Shown here piece by piece: positions 1 to 8,199 of a DNA stretch of 64,000 bases. The stretch is from Variovorax sp. PBL-E5 (GTDB lineage: Bacteria > Pseudomonadota > Gammaproteobacteria > Burkholderiales > Burkholderiaceae_C): contig NZ_LR594671.1 of the NCBI RefSeq assembly GCF_901827185.1, positions 5,388,001-5,452,000 on the forward strand. Direction: 5' to 3'. Both the position numbers and the translations under genes were made by a program. Under the pieces are notes generated by a model. The model did not search any database, was not told the origin of the DNA, and saw only the letters and a program-made list of their open reading frames with translations. The first letter of the stretch is position 1. Every line of letters begins with the position of its first letter.

Positions 1-1014
1 CTGGAACAGGTCGTGACGGTGGCACAGGCCGATGCGCTGGCGCACGCGCCGGCGACGCTGTCCGCGCTGGTCGATCAGACCTCGGCATGGCTGCAAGGTG
101 TGGAAGCGCATGGCGCCACGCGGCGCATCGTGACGCTGGGCGATGCGGGCTATCCGGCCTCGCTGCTCGAAACCGCCGACCCGCCCCTGATGCTCTATCT
201 GCTCGGGGCGCCCGCTTTCGATCTCACGCAACTGGAACGCAGCATCGCGATCGTCGGCAGCCGCAATCCGACGCCGCAGGGTGCGGCGAACGCACGCGCC
301 TTCGCACGGGCCTTCGGCGAGGCAGGCATCGCGGTCGTCTCGGGGCTTGCGCTCGGCATCGACGGCGCGGCGCACGAGGGCGCACTCGACGCGGCCGCCG
401 GCGCGCCGGACCGGCTGGCGACCGTGGCCGTGGTCGGCACCGGTCTCGACCGCGTCTACCCCGCAAGACACCGCGCGCTGGCGCATCGCATTGCCGCACA
501 AGGCCTGCTCGTGAGCGAATATCCGCTCGGCACGCCGCCGCTCAGCCAGAATTTTCCCAAGCGCAACCGCCTCATTGCCGGACTCTCGCGTGGCACCCTG
601 GTGGTGGAAGCCGCGCTGAAATCGGGTTCGCTGATCACCGCGCAGCTCGCGAGCGAGCAGGGCAAGGACGTGTTCGCCATCCCCGGCTCCATCCATGCGC
701 CGCAATCGCGCGGCTGCCATGCGCTGATACGCCAGGGCGCCAAGCTGGTCGAATCGGTGCATGACGTTCTCGAGGAGCTTCGCCTGGAGAAGCTCGCCAT
801 GAACACTTCCACCGCCGCGGACCCCGGGACCGCGCAGCCCGAAGAACACGGACTGCTGTCTGAACTCGGCTTCGATCCGGTCAGCCTCGATGCGCTGTGT
901 GCCCGCACCGGCTGGAGCGCTGCCGCCTTGCAGGCTCAACTGCTCGAACTGGAGCTCGCCGGCCGCGTGGCCCGCCTTCCGGGCGGCCTGTTCCAGCGGA
1001 TCGCACAAGGCTGA
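1..1014 (+). CDS. dprA: DNA-processing protein DprA, 5'-truncated by the window edge
   Basis: DprA binds single-stranded DNA entering during natural transformation and loads RecA on it in the cytoplasm. The reading frame is open to base 1 without a stop, so the true start and the N-terminal SAM-like domain lie left of the window; the GTG at 13 is only the first in-frame start codon visible. The Rossmann-like core is clear: GSRNPTPQG, then VVSGLALGIDGAAH, and FPKRNRLIAGLSRG further on. The last ~60 residues (ALCARTGWSAAALQAQLLEL...GRVARLPGG) form the usual C-terminal winged-helix domain. The protein ends normally at TGA 1012–1014. smg follows 65 bp downstream on the same strand, a pairing common in beta- and gamma-proteobacteria. 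Confidence 0.95.
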   Translation: MEQVVTVAQADALAHAPATLSALVDQTSAWLQGVEAHGATRRIVTLGDAGYPASLLETADPPLMLYLLGAPAFDLTQLERSIAIVGSRNPTPQGAANARAFARAFGEAGIAVVSGLALGIDGAAHEGALDAAAGAPDRLATVAVVGTGLDRVYPARHRALAHRIAAQGLLVSEYPLGTPPLSQNFPKRNRLIAGLSRGTLVVEAALKSGSLITAQLASEQGKDVFAIPGSIHAPQSRGCHALIRQGAKLVESVHDVLEELRLEKLAMNTSTAADPGTAQPEEHGLLSELGFDPVSLDALCARTGWSAAALQAQLLELELAGRVARLPGGLFQRIAQG

Positions 1015-1079
1015 GCCGCAAGGCGTCGCCATGGTGCAACGCGGCGGGCGCCGTCGCGCGAGTGGGCTATATTGGTCGC

Positions 1080-1595
1080 ATGTTCGAAGTGCTCGTGTTC
1101 GTCTACGAAAACTACTGGCGCGGCGACGCGTGCCCCCAACCCGAGCAACTGGGCCGCAAGCTCAGTGCACAAGGCTTCGATGCAGAAGAGATCCGCGATG
1201 CCTTGCGATGGCTCGACGGCCTGAGCCTCGCCACGCAAGGCGTTCAACTGGCACGCCATGCCGACGAGGCCACCGCCACGGTCACCTTGCATGGCATCGG
1301 CGACGCCGTCCTGCCGCAATCACCGGATTCGATGCGCGTCTATTCGATGGCCGAGCAGGACCATCTGGGCGCCGAATGCCTGGGCTTCATCCGCTTTCTC
1401 GAATCGTCCGGCGTGCTGCCGGCCGGCATGCGGGAGATCGTGATCGAGCGCGCGATGGCCACGCCGGGCGACCCGTTGGCGCTCGACGAACTCAAGATCA
1501 TCCTGCTGATGGTGCACTGGAGCACCGGCATCGAGCCCGATGCGCTGGTGCTCGATGAACTCTGCGACGACACCACCGACCGCCTTCCGCACTAG
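1080..1595 (+). CDS. smg: Smg family protein (DUF494)
   Basis: This 171-residue protein begins MFEVLVFVYENYW, the hallmark opening of the Smg/DUF494 family. Family members are small acidic proteins of about 150–170 residues usually encoded beside dprA; their biochemical role is not established. The body is acidic and helical (DALRWLDGLSLATQ; GMREIVIERAMATP), and the end matches the family's C-terminal helix (DELKIILLMVHWSTG). The frame is open upstream to 897, but ATG 1080 was chosen because it gives the family N-terminus and avoids a long overlap with dprA. The gene is followed at once by an intergenic repeat that separates it from the convergent DUF1631 gene. Confidence 0.93.
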   Translation: MFEVLVFVYENYWRGDACPQPEQLGRKLSAQGFDAEEIRDALRWLDGLSLATQGVQLARHADEATATVTLHGIGDAVLPQSPDSMRVYSMAEQDHLGAECLGFIRFLESSGVLPAGMREIVIERAMATPGDPLALDELKIILLMVHWSTGIEPDALVLDELCDDTTDRLPH

Positions 1596-1597
1596 TT

Positions 1598-1718
1598 GCT
1601 CGACCCCAGGCTTGCCCACTTCGTGGGGCCGCCTACCCCCTGCCGGGGGCAACACCGGCGGACCGGCGGAGCCGGATCCGCGGTGTTTCACGAAGGGGCC
1701 TGGCCGCGCCGGCCGGGG
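1598..1718 (+). repeat. Dispersed ~120-bp intergenic repeat, copy 1
   Basis: The copy fills the gap between the convergent ends of smg and the DUF1631 gene. Recognisable parts in order are CCCAGGCTTGCCCACTTCGTG, a C-run/G-run hairpin (CCCCCTGCCGGGGG), GCAACACCGGCGG, GGCGGAGCCGG and CGGTGTTTCACGAAGGGGCC. The same ordered parts recur at 7149, 7297 (inverted) and 7868. Its hairpin and position suggest it may serve as a bidirectional transcription stop; that is inference. Boundaries are approximate. Confidence 0.8.
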
Positions 1719-3566
1719 CTAGTTCAATAGCCGTTCTGGATTTGCGTCCAGCTTGGCCAAGGCCTCGCGCGTCGCCCGGACCGTCAGCGTTTCTTCCTCG
1801 GCCGGCACCAGCAGGCCCGCTTGCAGATAGGACGCCAATCGGCCGACCTGGATCAGGAAGCTGCGGCCGTCGCTGGAGGCGAACAGGTGCAGCTGCTTGC
1901 GCTCGCTGCGCCAGACGAACTGGACCTGGTTCACGCGGTCGTTGTGGTCGAGCATGAACCACGTTCCCACCTGGAGATCGTGCGCCCAGGCGAGCATGTC
2001 CTCGCCGACCTTGGTGCCGGTGTCGGGCACGACCTCGATCGAGGCCGCGTCGACACCCAGCAGCAGTTCGATGCTCGCGGCATCCAGCGGCAGGTCGGTA
2101 GCGCCTTCGTCGGTCACGAAATCCTCGAGGTTGGCCAGGCGCTTGGCCATCGCCTCGATCTGGGCCGGCGGGATCGACTCGGTCTTGGACAGGAAGGCAT
2201 CGGACAGGGTGGCGCCGATGGTCTTGATGTGCGCCTCCTGCGGATCGCCCACGATGCCCAGCAAGCTCATGCCCTGGCGCAAGCGCTGCAGCAGCTTGGG
2301 CAGATCCTGGATCACGCGGGTGCGGTCGTTGCGATTGGGCTTGGCGCTGGCGGCCCACACCAGATCGGATGCGGCGCGCTTGAGCGTCACCGTCTGCTCG
2401 TCCTGCCCGCCGTAGCGCAGGGCCGCGATCGCCAGCACCTCGGCCCAGACCTTGAACAGGAATTCGCGGATCTCCTCGCGCACCGGCATGTCGTTGAGCA
2501 TCTTGCGCAACTCGATGGTGTACTGGATCGCCATCGTTTCCTTCTGCTCGACCTGCTGCGCCACGCTCATGACCCGCTGGGTCGAGTCGCTCTGCGTCAG
2601 GTACTTGTTGAGGAAGACGACGAATTCGTCGAACACCAGCTTGAACACGCGCTGGCCGGTTTCCGGATACTGCTCGATGACCTGCACGACGCGGCGGATC
2701 TCGCCCTCGAGCGCGCTGCCCGAGATGGCCGCCGCATCGAAGCCCATCACGCAGGAGCCCATGCGGTCGATCAGCATGCGTGCGGGATGCTGCAGCGTGC
2801 CGAAGAATTCGGGCTCCGCGATCGCGACGCGCAGCACCGGCATCTGCAGGCGCGCGAACCACACGCGCGCCGAGAAGGGAATGCGTTCCTCGGCCAGGAT
2901 GGCCTGGAACATCAGGGCCACGATCTCCACCGTGGCCTTGTCCGCGGTGGTCGGCGCCTTGCGCTTGAGTTCGCTGGTGCGCCGGCGCAGTTCGGCGGCA
3001 GTCTGATGCAGCGCCGTGGCCTCGTCGCCGACCACGTACCGCGAAGCCATCATCTGGTAGGCCGCCTCCGCATCGGCGATCGCCGCGGCGAAAGCGGGCG
3101 CACCCGCCGCCGCGCCCATGCCGGCGCCACCCACACCGCCACCCACACCGCCACCCGCACCACCGCCCATGGCGCCTTCGCCGAAGCCGCCCGCCCCCGG
3201 CACGCGCGGCTGGGTGATGTCGCCGCCGATGCGCGCCGTCACGAAGCGCTTGAGGTTGAGCAGCACGCCTTGCGCCCGCTGGCGCGCGATCACCAGCGGC
3301 GAGCCGCCGGTCGCGTCGGCACCGGTCACACCGGAGCCGCCCATGCCGGACGACCCGCGCCCCATGCCGACGCCGATCGCCGCCGGCGCGAAGCTGCCGG
3401 GCGGCGCATTGAAGCCGCCACGCCCACCCTGGTGAGGCGCCGCCGCGCCCATGCCCATCGATGCGCTGCCCGGGCCGCCTGCGAAGCTGCCGCCGAGCGG
3501 CATCGGACTCGACACGTTGCCGCCGGTGCGCTTGACGAAACTCTTGAGGTCGATCTCGGGCATCAC
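1719..3566 (-). CDS. DUF1631 family protein, C-terminal fragment downstream of an in-frame stop
   Basis: This 615-codon frame continues the DUF1631 protein whose N-terminal part is encoded at 3573–4169. Both frames are in register, and only TAG at 3573–3575 plus one AAG-GGC pair separates them. The fragment opens GTG-ATG (MMPEIDLKSFVKRTGG), followed by a long Gly/Ala-rich stretch at residues ~20–155. It then has the conserved helical body (LMFQAILAEERIPFSARVWFARLQ; DRMGSCVMGFDAA; FDEFVVFLNKYL) and a C-terminal part resembling PilZ-type or cyclic-di-GMP-linked modules (DLQVGTWFMLDHND..VNQVQFVWRS). Family function is unknown. Possible interpretations are a pseudogene caused by one CAG-to-TAG change, re-initiation at GTG/ATG 3566/3563 behind an AAGGG run, or a sequencing error. 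There is no frameshift. Confidence 0.75.
   Translation of the reverse strand: MMPEIDLKSFVKRTGGNVSSPMPLGGSFAGGPGSASMGMGAAAPHQGGRGGFNAPPGSFAPAAIGVGMGRGSSGMGGSGVTGADATGGSPLVIARQRAQGVLLNLKRFVTARIGGDITQPRVPGAGGFGEGAMGGGAGGGVGGGVGGAGMGAAAGAPAFAAAIADAEAAYQMMASRYVVGDEATALHQTAAELRRRTSELKRKAPTTADKATVEIVALMFQAILAEERIPFSARVWFARLQMPVLRVAIAEPEFFGTLQHPARMLIDRMGSCVMGFDAAAISGSALEGEIRRVVQVIEQYPETGQRVFKLVFDEFVVFLNKYLTQSDSTQRVMSVAQQVEQKETMAIQYTIELRKMLNDMPVREEIREFLFKVWAEVLAIAALRYGGQDEQTVTLKRAASDLVWAASAKPNRNDRTRVIQDLPKLLQRLRQGMSLLGIVGDPQEAHIKTIGATLSDAFLSKTESIPPAQIEAMAKRLANLEDFVTDEGATDLPLDAASIELLLGVDAASIEVVPDTGTKVGEDMLAWAHDLQVGTWFMLDHNDRVNQVQFVWRSERKQLHLFASSDGRSFLIQVGRLASYLQAGLLVPAEEETLTVRATREALAKLDANPERLLN
3126..3161. 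repeat. 12-bp tandem repeat coding for Gly/Val-rich spacer
   Basis: Three consecutive 12-base units (GCCACCCACACC, GCCACCCACACC, GCCACCCGCACC) lie inside the DUF1631 C-terminal fragment. Read on the minus strand they encode repeated GVGG units in a Gly/Ala-rich linker. The unit is a multiple of three, so copy changes would alter linker length without shifting the frame. Confidence 0.7.
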
Positions 3567-3572
3567 GCCCTT

Positions 3573-4169
3573 CTAGATCAGGAACGCATTCGCGTCCTTG
3601 TAGGCGGCAACCACCACCTCGACCATGTGAAGCTGCACCGAATCCTGGACCTTGGTCCAGAGACCGCGGCTCAGGCCGGCCGCCAGCCACTGGTCGACCA
3701 GCACCTTGGCGAGCGCTTCCGGCTTGAGGATGTCCTTGGCGCCGAGCTCGGAAGTGTTTTCCAGGTGCTGGATGCGCAGGCGCAGGTCGTTGAGCTCGAA
3801 GCTGGCCTTGTCCTGGATCACCTGCGCCAATCGGGACGACAGGATACCGGTCTCCACCACTTCGTCGCCGATCAGCTCGAGGCGCGACAGCGAGTTGGTC
3901 GGCACATCGTCGACGGCGCTGTTGGCCAGCGCCTTGCGCCAGGCTGTTTGCGAGAGGGAAGCCCAGTTCGTCGCATGGGATTCGAACAACAGGAAGCCGT
4001 CGCGATTCTCCTGCATCTCCCGCGCATTGCCGGTCTGGCTCGCCAGCGCCGTCAGCCGTTCGCGGATGGCGCGTGCGACCGGTGCGATCACCCCTTCGGT
4101 GGCGGCGACGAAACGCTCACGGGTTTCGCGTGCGAGCTGCAGGGAAGAGGCGTGGGACCGCGTGGTCAT
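3573..4169 (-). CDS. DUF1631 family protein, N-terminal fragment ending at an in-frame TAG
   Basis: The 198-residue fragment starts at ATG 4169 (MTTRSHASSLQLARETRERF) and has the helical N-terminal region of DUF1631 proteins (NRDGFLLFESHATNWASLSQ; ELIGDEVVETGILSSRLAQVIQ; DLRLRIQHLENTSELGAKDILKPEALAKVLVDQW). It stops at TAG 3573–3575 after DANAFLI. The downstream frame resumes in register with KGVMPEIDLKSF, which reads as one continuous domain boundary; full-length family members are typically 700–850 residues, and the two parts together make about 816. The simplest reading is one gene broken by a single base change. The 132-bp gap between this start and the end of secF should contain its promoter, but no convincing boxes were recognised. 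Confidence 0.75.
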   Translation of the reverse strand: MTTRSHASSLQLARETRERFVAATEGVIAPVARAIRERLTALASQTGNAREMQENRDGFLLFESHATNWASLSQTAWRKALANSAVDDVPTNSLSRLELIGDEVVETGILSSRLAQVIQDKASFELNDLRLRIQHLENTSELGAKDILKPEALAKVLVDQWLAAGLSRGLWTKVQDSVQLHMVEVVVAAYKDANAFLI

Positions 4170-4301
4170 GGAAGGTCAGGGCAATTTAAACGATTCGAGG
4201 AGCGTAAACCCGCATTGCCAAGCGTAACCGCACGCGCGCCTCGGCTCATGCTCGGCAACCCCAAGACCCCGCGCCGCGTCTCCCGGACGCAGCCACTTTC
4301 T

Positions 4302-5255
4302 TCACACCACCGCGCCGGCGTTCGGATCATCCGGGTCACCCTCGCGCTTGATCGGTGCCTTGATCAGGTCCTCGCGCTTGACGCCCAGCCACATCGCAAG
4401 CGCCGCAGCCACGAAGGCCGACGAGTAGATGCCGAACAGGATGCCGATGGTGAGCGCCAACGCAAAATAGTGCAGCGTCGGGCCGCCGAAGAAGAACATC
4501 GACAGGACCACCAGCTGCGTGGAGCCGTGCGTGATGATGGTGCGGCTGATGGTGGACGTGATCGCGTTGTCGATCACCTCGCGCGTGCTCAGCTTGCGGT
4601 AGCGCCGGAAGTTCTCGCGCACCCGGTCGAAGATGACGACGGATTCGTTGACCGAATAACCCAGCACCGCCAGCACCGCCGCCAGCACCGCCAGTGAGAA
4701 CTCCCACTGGAAGAAGGCGAAGAAGCCCAGGATGATCACCACGTCGTGCAGGTTGGCCAGCACGGTGGCGAGCGCGAACTTCCATTCGAAGCGGAAGGCC
4801 AGGTAGATCATGATGCCCGCCACCACCATGCCGAGCGCCTTGAGCCCGTTGGTGGTGAGCTCCTCGCCGACCTGCGGGCCGACGAACTCGTTGCCGCGCA
4901 GCGTCGCCGACGGATCGACCGCCTTCAGCGCGTCGATCACCTGGGCGCTTTGCTGCGCCGAGGTCTGCCCCTTCTGCACCGGCAGGCGGATCTGCACGTC
5001 GCGCGAGGTGCCGAAGTTCTGCACCTGCACGTCCGCGTAGCCGAGCTTCGAGATGGTCTCGCGCACCTTGCCGGTGTCGGCGGACTGCTGGTAGGCGACC
5101 TCCATCACCGTGCCGCCGGTGAACTCGACCGAGAGGTGGAGCCCGCGATGGAGCAGGAAGAAGACCGCGAACGCGAAGGTAATGAAGGACACGGCGTTCA
5201 GCACCAGCGCGTGGCGCATGAACGGAATGGTCCGGTGGATGCGGAAGAACTCCAT
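4302..5255 (-). CDS. secF: Protein translocase subunit SecF
   Basis: SecF pairs with SecD in the inner membrane and uses the proton gradient to pull proteins out of the SecYEG channel. The 317-residue protein has one N-terminal membrane segment (HALVLNAVSFITFAFAVFFLL), a periplasmic domain beginning SVEFTGGTVMEVAY, and five further membrane segments. Conserved motifs include FRFEWKFALATVLANLHDV, VLAVLGYSVNESVVIFDRVREN and a C-terminal IGILFGIYSSAFVAAALAMW. Length matches the family. It is the last gene of yajC–secD–secF, starting 12 bp after secD. Confidence 0.97.
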   Translation of the reverse strand: MEFFRIHRTIPFMRHALVLNAVSFITFAFAVFFLLHRGLHLSVEFTGGTVMEVAYQQSADTGKVRETISKLGYADVQVQNFGTSRDVQIRLPVQKGQTSAQQSAQVIDALKAVDPSATLRGNEFVGPQVGEELTTNGLKALGMVVAGIMIYLAFRFEWKFALATVLANLHDVVIILGFFAFFQWEFSLAVLAAVLAVLGYSVNESVVIFDRVRENFRRYRKLSTREVIDNAITSTISRTIITHGSTQLVVLSMFFFGGPTLHYFALALTIGILFGIYSSAFVAAALAMWLGVKREDLIKAPIKREGDPDDPNAGAVV

Positions 5256-5267
5256 CTTGCTGTTCCC

Positions 5268-7145
5268 TTATTTCGCTTCGGCCACGGCCTTGGCGTCCGG
5301 CCGCCAGACGGTGCCGATCGACACCGTCTTGAGCTTCTTCTTGCTGCCGTACCAGAAATTGACCAGGCCGCGCGAGAAGAACACGGCGGAGAACATCGAC
5401 GTGACGATGCCGATGCAGTGCACCACCGCAAAGCCGCGCACAGGGCCGGAGCCGAATGCCAGCAGCGCGATGCCCGCGATCAGCGTGGTCACGTTGGAGT
5501 CGAGGATGGTGCCCCAGGCGCGGTCGTAGCCCGCATGGATGGCCGCCTGCGGCGAGGCGCCGTTGCGCAGCTCCTCGCGCACGCGCTCGTTGATCAGCAC
5601 ATTGGAGTCGATGGCCACGCCGATCGCCAGCGCCATGGCCGCGATGCCGGGCAGCGTGAGCGTGGCCTGCAGCATCGACAGCACCGCCACCAGCAGCAGC
5701 AGGTTGACCGCCAGTGCGATCGACGAGAAGACGCCGAACAGCGCGTAGTAGAGGCACATGAACACCATGATCCCGGCGAAGCCGTACATCACGCTGTCGA
5801 AGCCCTTCTTGATGTTGTCGGCACCCAGGCTGGGGCCGATCGTGCGCTCCTGGATGATTTCCATCGGCGCCGCCAGCGAGCCGGCGCGCAGCAGCAGCGC
5901 GAGGTCGTTGGCCTCGACCACGGTCATCGCACCCGAGATCTGGAAGCGGTTGCCCAGCTCGCCGTTGATCGACGGCGCGGTCAGCACTTCGCCCTTGCCC
6001 TTCTCGAAGATCAGGATCGCCATGCGCTTGTGGTAGTTCTCGCGGCTCACGTCGCGCATGATGCGGCCGCCCTTGGCGTCCATCGTGAGATCGACCTTGG
6101 GCTGCTGCGTCTGCGAATCGAAGCCGGGCTGCGCGTCGGTGAGGTTCTCGCCGGTCACCAGCACCTGCTTCTTGACGATCACGGGACGGCCATTGCGCTC
6201 GAGGAATTTCTCCGAGCCGAAAGGCACCGGCCCGGTGCCCAGCTCGGCCGCGCGGCCCTCGGTGCTTTCGTCGACCATGCGCATCTCGAGCGTGGCCGTG
6301 CGCCCGAGGATGTCCTTGGCCTTGGCGGTGTCCTGCACGCCGGGCAGCTGCACCACGATGCGGTCCAGCCCCTGCTGCTGGATCACCGGCTCGGCCACGC
6401 CGAGCTCGTTGATGCGGTTGTGCAGCGTCGTGATGTTCTGCTTCAGCGCCGCGTCCTGCAGGCGACGCGCCGCCTCGGGCTTGATCGAGGCCGTGAGCTT
6501 CCAGTCGGTGCCGTCCTGGCTCTCGATCGTCGTGAGGTCGGGCAGCTGATCCTGGATCAGGCCCTTCGCCGCGTCGCGGCCGGCGGCGTCGCGGAAGCTC
6601 AGTTCGATGACCTGGCCGTTGCGGTTGACCGCGCTGCCGCGCACGCCCTTGTCACGCAGGCCGGTGCGGATATCACTCGCGAAGGATTCGGCCTTCTTGT
6701 CGATGGCGCCCTTCATGTCGACCTGCAGCAGGAAGTCCACGCCGCCGCGCAGATCGAGGCCGAGGTACATCGGGTAGGCATGCAGCGCCGTGAGCCAGGT
6801 CGGCGAGCGCGACACCAGGTTGAGCGCCACCACGTAGCCCGGGTCGCTCGCATCCGGCACCAGCGCGTGCTGCAGCACGTCGCGCGCCTTCAACTGATCG
6901 TCGGTGTTCGTGAAGCGCGCGCGCAGCGTGGTTGCATCGCGCGTCAGCAGGTCGGGCGCCAGGTCGGCCGTCTTCAATGCTTCCCGGACGCGATCCTCCA
7001 TCGCGGCATCGACCTTGACGGTCGACTTGGCCGCCAGCACCTGCACAGCGGGCGCCTCGCCGAAGAAATTGGGCAGGGCATAGATCAGCCCCACGAGCAG
7101 CACGATCACGATGACCGTGTACTTCCACACCGGATAACGGTTCAC
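5268..7145 (-). CDS. secD: Protein translocase subunit SecD
   Basis: SecD is the large RND-type partner of SecF in proton-driven protein export across the inner membrane. The 625-residue protein begins MNRYPVWKYTVIVIVLLVGLIYALP, the first membrane segment. It has the P1 periplasmic motif LGLDLRGGVDFLLQVD and a base/head region around residues 130–430. Five C-terminal membrane segments follow, with LTLPGIAAMALAIGVAIDSNVLINERVREEL and ILDSNVTTLIAGIALLAFGSGPVRGFAV. Length fits the family (about 615–630). An unusual feature upstream is a 269-bp gap from yajC that holds two repeat copies in opposite orientation, so the yajC–secD transcript would carry a long structured spacer. Confidence 0.97.
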   Translation of the reverse strand: MNRYPVWKYTVIVIVLLVGLIYALPNFFGEAPAVQVLAAKSTVKVDAAMEDRVREALKTADLAPDLLTRDATTLRARFTNTDDQLKARDVLQHALVPDASDPGYVVALNLVSRSPTWLTALHAYPMYLGLDLRGGVDFLLQVDMKGAIDKKAESFASDIRTGLRDKGVRGSAVNRNGQVIELSFRDAAGRDAAKGLIQDQLPDLTTIESQDGTDWKLTASIKPEAARRLQDAALKQNITTLHNRINELGVAEPVIQQQGLDRIVVQLPGVQDTAKAKDILGRTATLEMRMVDESTEGRAAELGTGPVPFGSEKFLERNGRPVIVKKQVLVTGENLTDAQPGFDSQTQQPKVDLTMDAKGGRIMRDVSRENYHKRMAILIFEKGKGEVLTAPSINGELGNRFQISGAMTVVEANDLALLLRAGSLAAPMEIIQERTIGPSLGADNIKKGFDSVMYGFAGIMVFMCLYYALFGVFSSIALAVNLLLLVAVLSMLQATLTLPGIAAMALAIGVAIDSNVLINERVREELRNGASPQAAIHAGYDRAWGTILDSNVTTLIAGIALLAFGSGPVRGFAVVHCIGIVTSMFSAVFFSRGLVNFWYGSKKKLKTVSIGTVWRPDAKAVAEAK

Positions 7146-7148
7146 TTG

Positions 7149-7262
7149 GCTCCCCCCCAGGCTTGCTCACTTCGTGTAGCCGCCACCCCCCTACCGGGGG
7201 CGCTGCCTGTGGCCCGGCAGAGCCGGTTCCACGGCAGCCCACGAACGCGGCGCGCCGCGCAC
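7149..7262 (+). repeat. Dispersed intergenic repeat, copy 2
   Basis: The copy lies between yajC and secD, immediately upstream of the secD start codon. It shows CCCCCCCAGGCTTGCTCACTTCGTG, a C-run/G-run hairpin (CCCCCCTACCGGGGG), GGCCCGGCAGAGCCGG and CCCACGAACGCGGCG. The 3' end has diverged from the other copies. Together with inverted copy 3 it could fold into a long hairpin in the yajC–secD spacer. Confidence 0.78.
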
Positions 7263-7296
7263 GGCCGCTCGGATAAAAGATCACTGGTCATTGATT

Positions 7297-7414
7297 TCGG
7301 CCGGCGAAGCCAGGCCCGTTGGTGAAACACCGCGGAACCGGCTTCGCCGGGCCGCCGGTGTTGCCCCCCGCAGGGGGGTGCCCGAGCACACGAAGTGAAC
7401 GAGGCTGGGGGGCA
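7297..7414 (-). repeat. Dispersed intergenic repeat, copy 3 (inverted)
   Basis: Read on the minus strand, this copy gives CCCCAGCCTCGTTCACTTCG, a CCCCCCTGCGGGGGG hairpin, GCAACACCGGCGGCCCGGCG, AAGCCGG and GCGGTGTTTCACCAACGGGCC. It abuts the yajC stop codon and faces copy 2. It is the only inverted copy in the window. Boundaries are approximate. Confidence 0.8.
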
Positions 7415-7747
7415 TTACTTGATCGCGCCCTTGGGGAGGACTTGGACCACGGCGCTGCGCTGGACTTGCACTTCGACGCCCTTGGAGATCTCGATGGTGA
7501 GGTACTGCTCGCCCATCTGGGTGATCTTGCCGAGCAGGCCGCCGGAGGTCGCGACTTCGTCGCCCTTGGCCAGCGCCTCGATCATCGCGCGGGCTTCCTT
7601 CTGGCGCTTCATCTGCGGGCGGATCATCACGAAGTAGAGCACCACGAACATCAGCACCAGCGGCAGCATGCTGCCGAGGGAGGACAACATATCACCGCCC
7701 CCTGCAGCAGCGGGCGCGGTCTGGGCGAAAGCAGTAGAAATGAACAA
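7415..7747 (-). CDS. yajC: Preprotein translocase subunit YajC, TTG start
   Basis: YajC is a small inner-membrane protein that associates with SecDF. The 110-residue product reads LFISTAFAQTAPAAAGGGDM, a single membrane segment (LPLVLMFVVLYFVMIRPQMKRQKE), then the cytoplasmic motif LAKGDEVATSGGLLGKI. The frame is open further upstream to 7858, but TTG 7745–7747 was preferred: it gives the usual family length and has GGAG at a suitable distance (GGAGACACCC before TTG). The extra 37 upstream codons look like translated leader. It is the first gene of the yajC–secD–secF unit. No tgt gene lies upstream, unlike the order usual in proteobacteria. Confidence 0.93.
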   Translation of the reverse strand: MFISTAFAQTAPAAAGGGDMLSSLGSMLPLVLMFVVLYFVMIRPQMKRQKEARAMIEALAKGDEVATSGGLLGKITQMGEQYLTIEISKGVEVQVQRSAVVQVLPKGAIK

Positions 7748-7867
7748 GGGTGTCTCCAGCAAAGGGAAGAAATAAGAGCGCGGCGCCCCACAAGGGTTCC
7801 GCGGTTCGCGAACGCCTGACGCGGCCACGCAGCGCGGGACAGAGCCGCGCACAGCCAAGTATTGTAT

Positions 7868-7990
7868 TGCTCCCCCCCAGCCTCGCTCACTTCGTGTGCT
7901 CGGGCACCCCTACCGGGGGCAACACCTGCGGCCCGGCGAAGCCGGTTTCGCGATGTTCCACGAACAGGCCTTGCTTTGCCGGCCGACGGA
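7868..7990 (+). repeat. Dispersed intergenic repeat, copy 4
   Basis: This is the best-preserved copy: TGCTCCCCCCCAGCCTCGCT, CACTTCGTGTGCTCGGGCACC, CCTACCGGGGG, CAACACCTGCGGCCCGGCG, AAGCCGGTTTCGCGATGTTC and CACGAACAGGCC, ending near GCCGGCCGACGG. It lies upstream of yajC, exactly where the housekeeping block gives way to the catabolic block. No further copy was seen between 8.0 and 64 kb. Confidence 0.82.
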
Positions 7991-8199
7991 GGACCTAGGA
8001 GTCTGGGCGGCAGAAGCCTTTGAGAAGGCTTGCCGGTGAGGCCCGCGCAGGCTGAACTGCCTGAACCCCAGGAGGTTCTTGATCCAGCCATTCCCGCAAC
8101 GTCTCGGCAAGCAGCATCATCCGTTGCGGCTCGCGGGGCAGGTGGCTTGCGGCCATGGCCTCGAGCGTGGCACTACTGCGCGATAGCACTGGCTTGGGT
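7991..8199. other. Non-coding or remnant sequence between repeat copy 4 and the hydratase gene
   Basis: With the yajC leader and repeat copy 4, this completes a 452-bp gene-poor stretch (7748–8199). The only open frame is about 64 codons on the minus strand (7995–8189, GTG start). It has a helical, leucine-rich segment (RMMLLAETLREWL) but no family I recognise and no good ribosome binding site. It may be the tail of a lost gene, or a chance frame; I cannot decide. No tRNA-like fold or terminator was evident. Confidence 0.4.

Noticed and set aside
897..1079. Upstream extension of smg
   Set aside because: It would overlap dprA by more than 100 bp and lacks the family N-terminus MFEVLVFVYENYW.
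1821..4697. 958-codon plus-strand open frame
   Set aside because: It runs opposite the DUF1631 and secF genes, its product is rich in His/Arg/Gln with no known motif, and high GC makes such antisense frames long.
4746..7325. 859-codon plus-strand open frame over secF/secD
   Set aside because: Shadow of secF and secD in the opposite strand; no start signal or domain.
7748..7858. Upstream extension of yajC by 37 codons
   Set aside because: It has no similarity to the family leader; TTG 7747 has a better ribosome binding site and gives the normal length.
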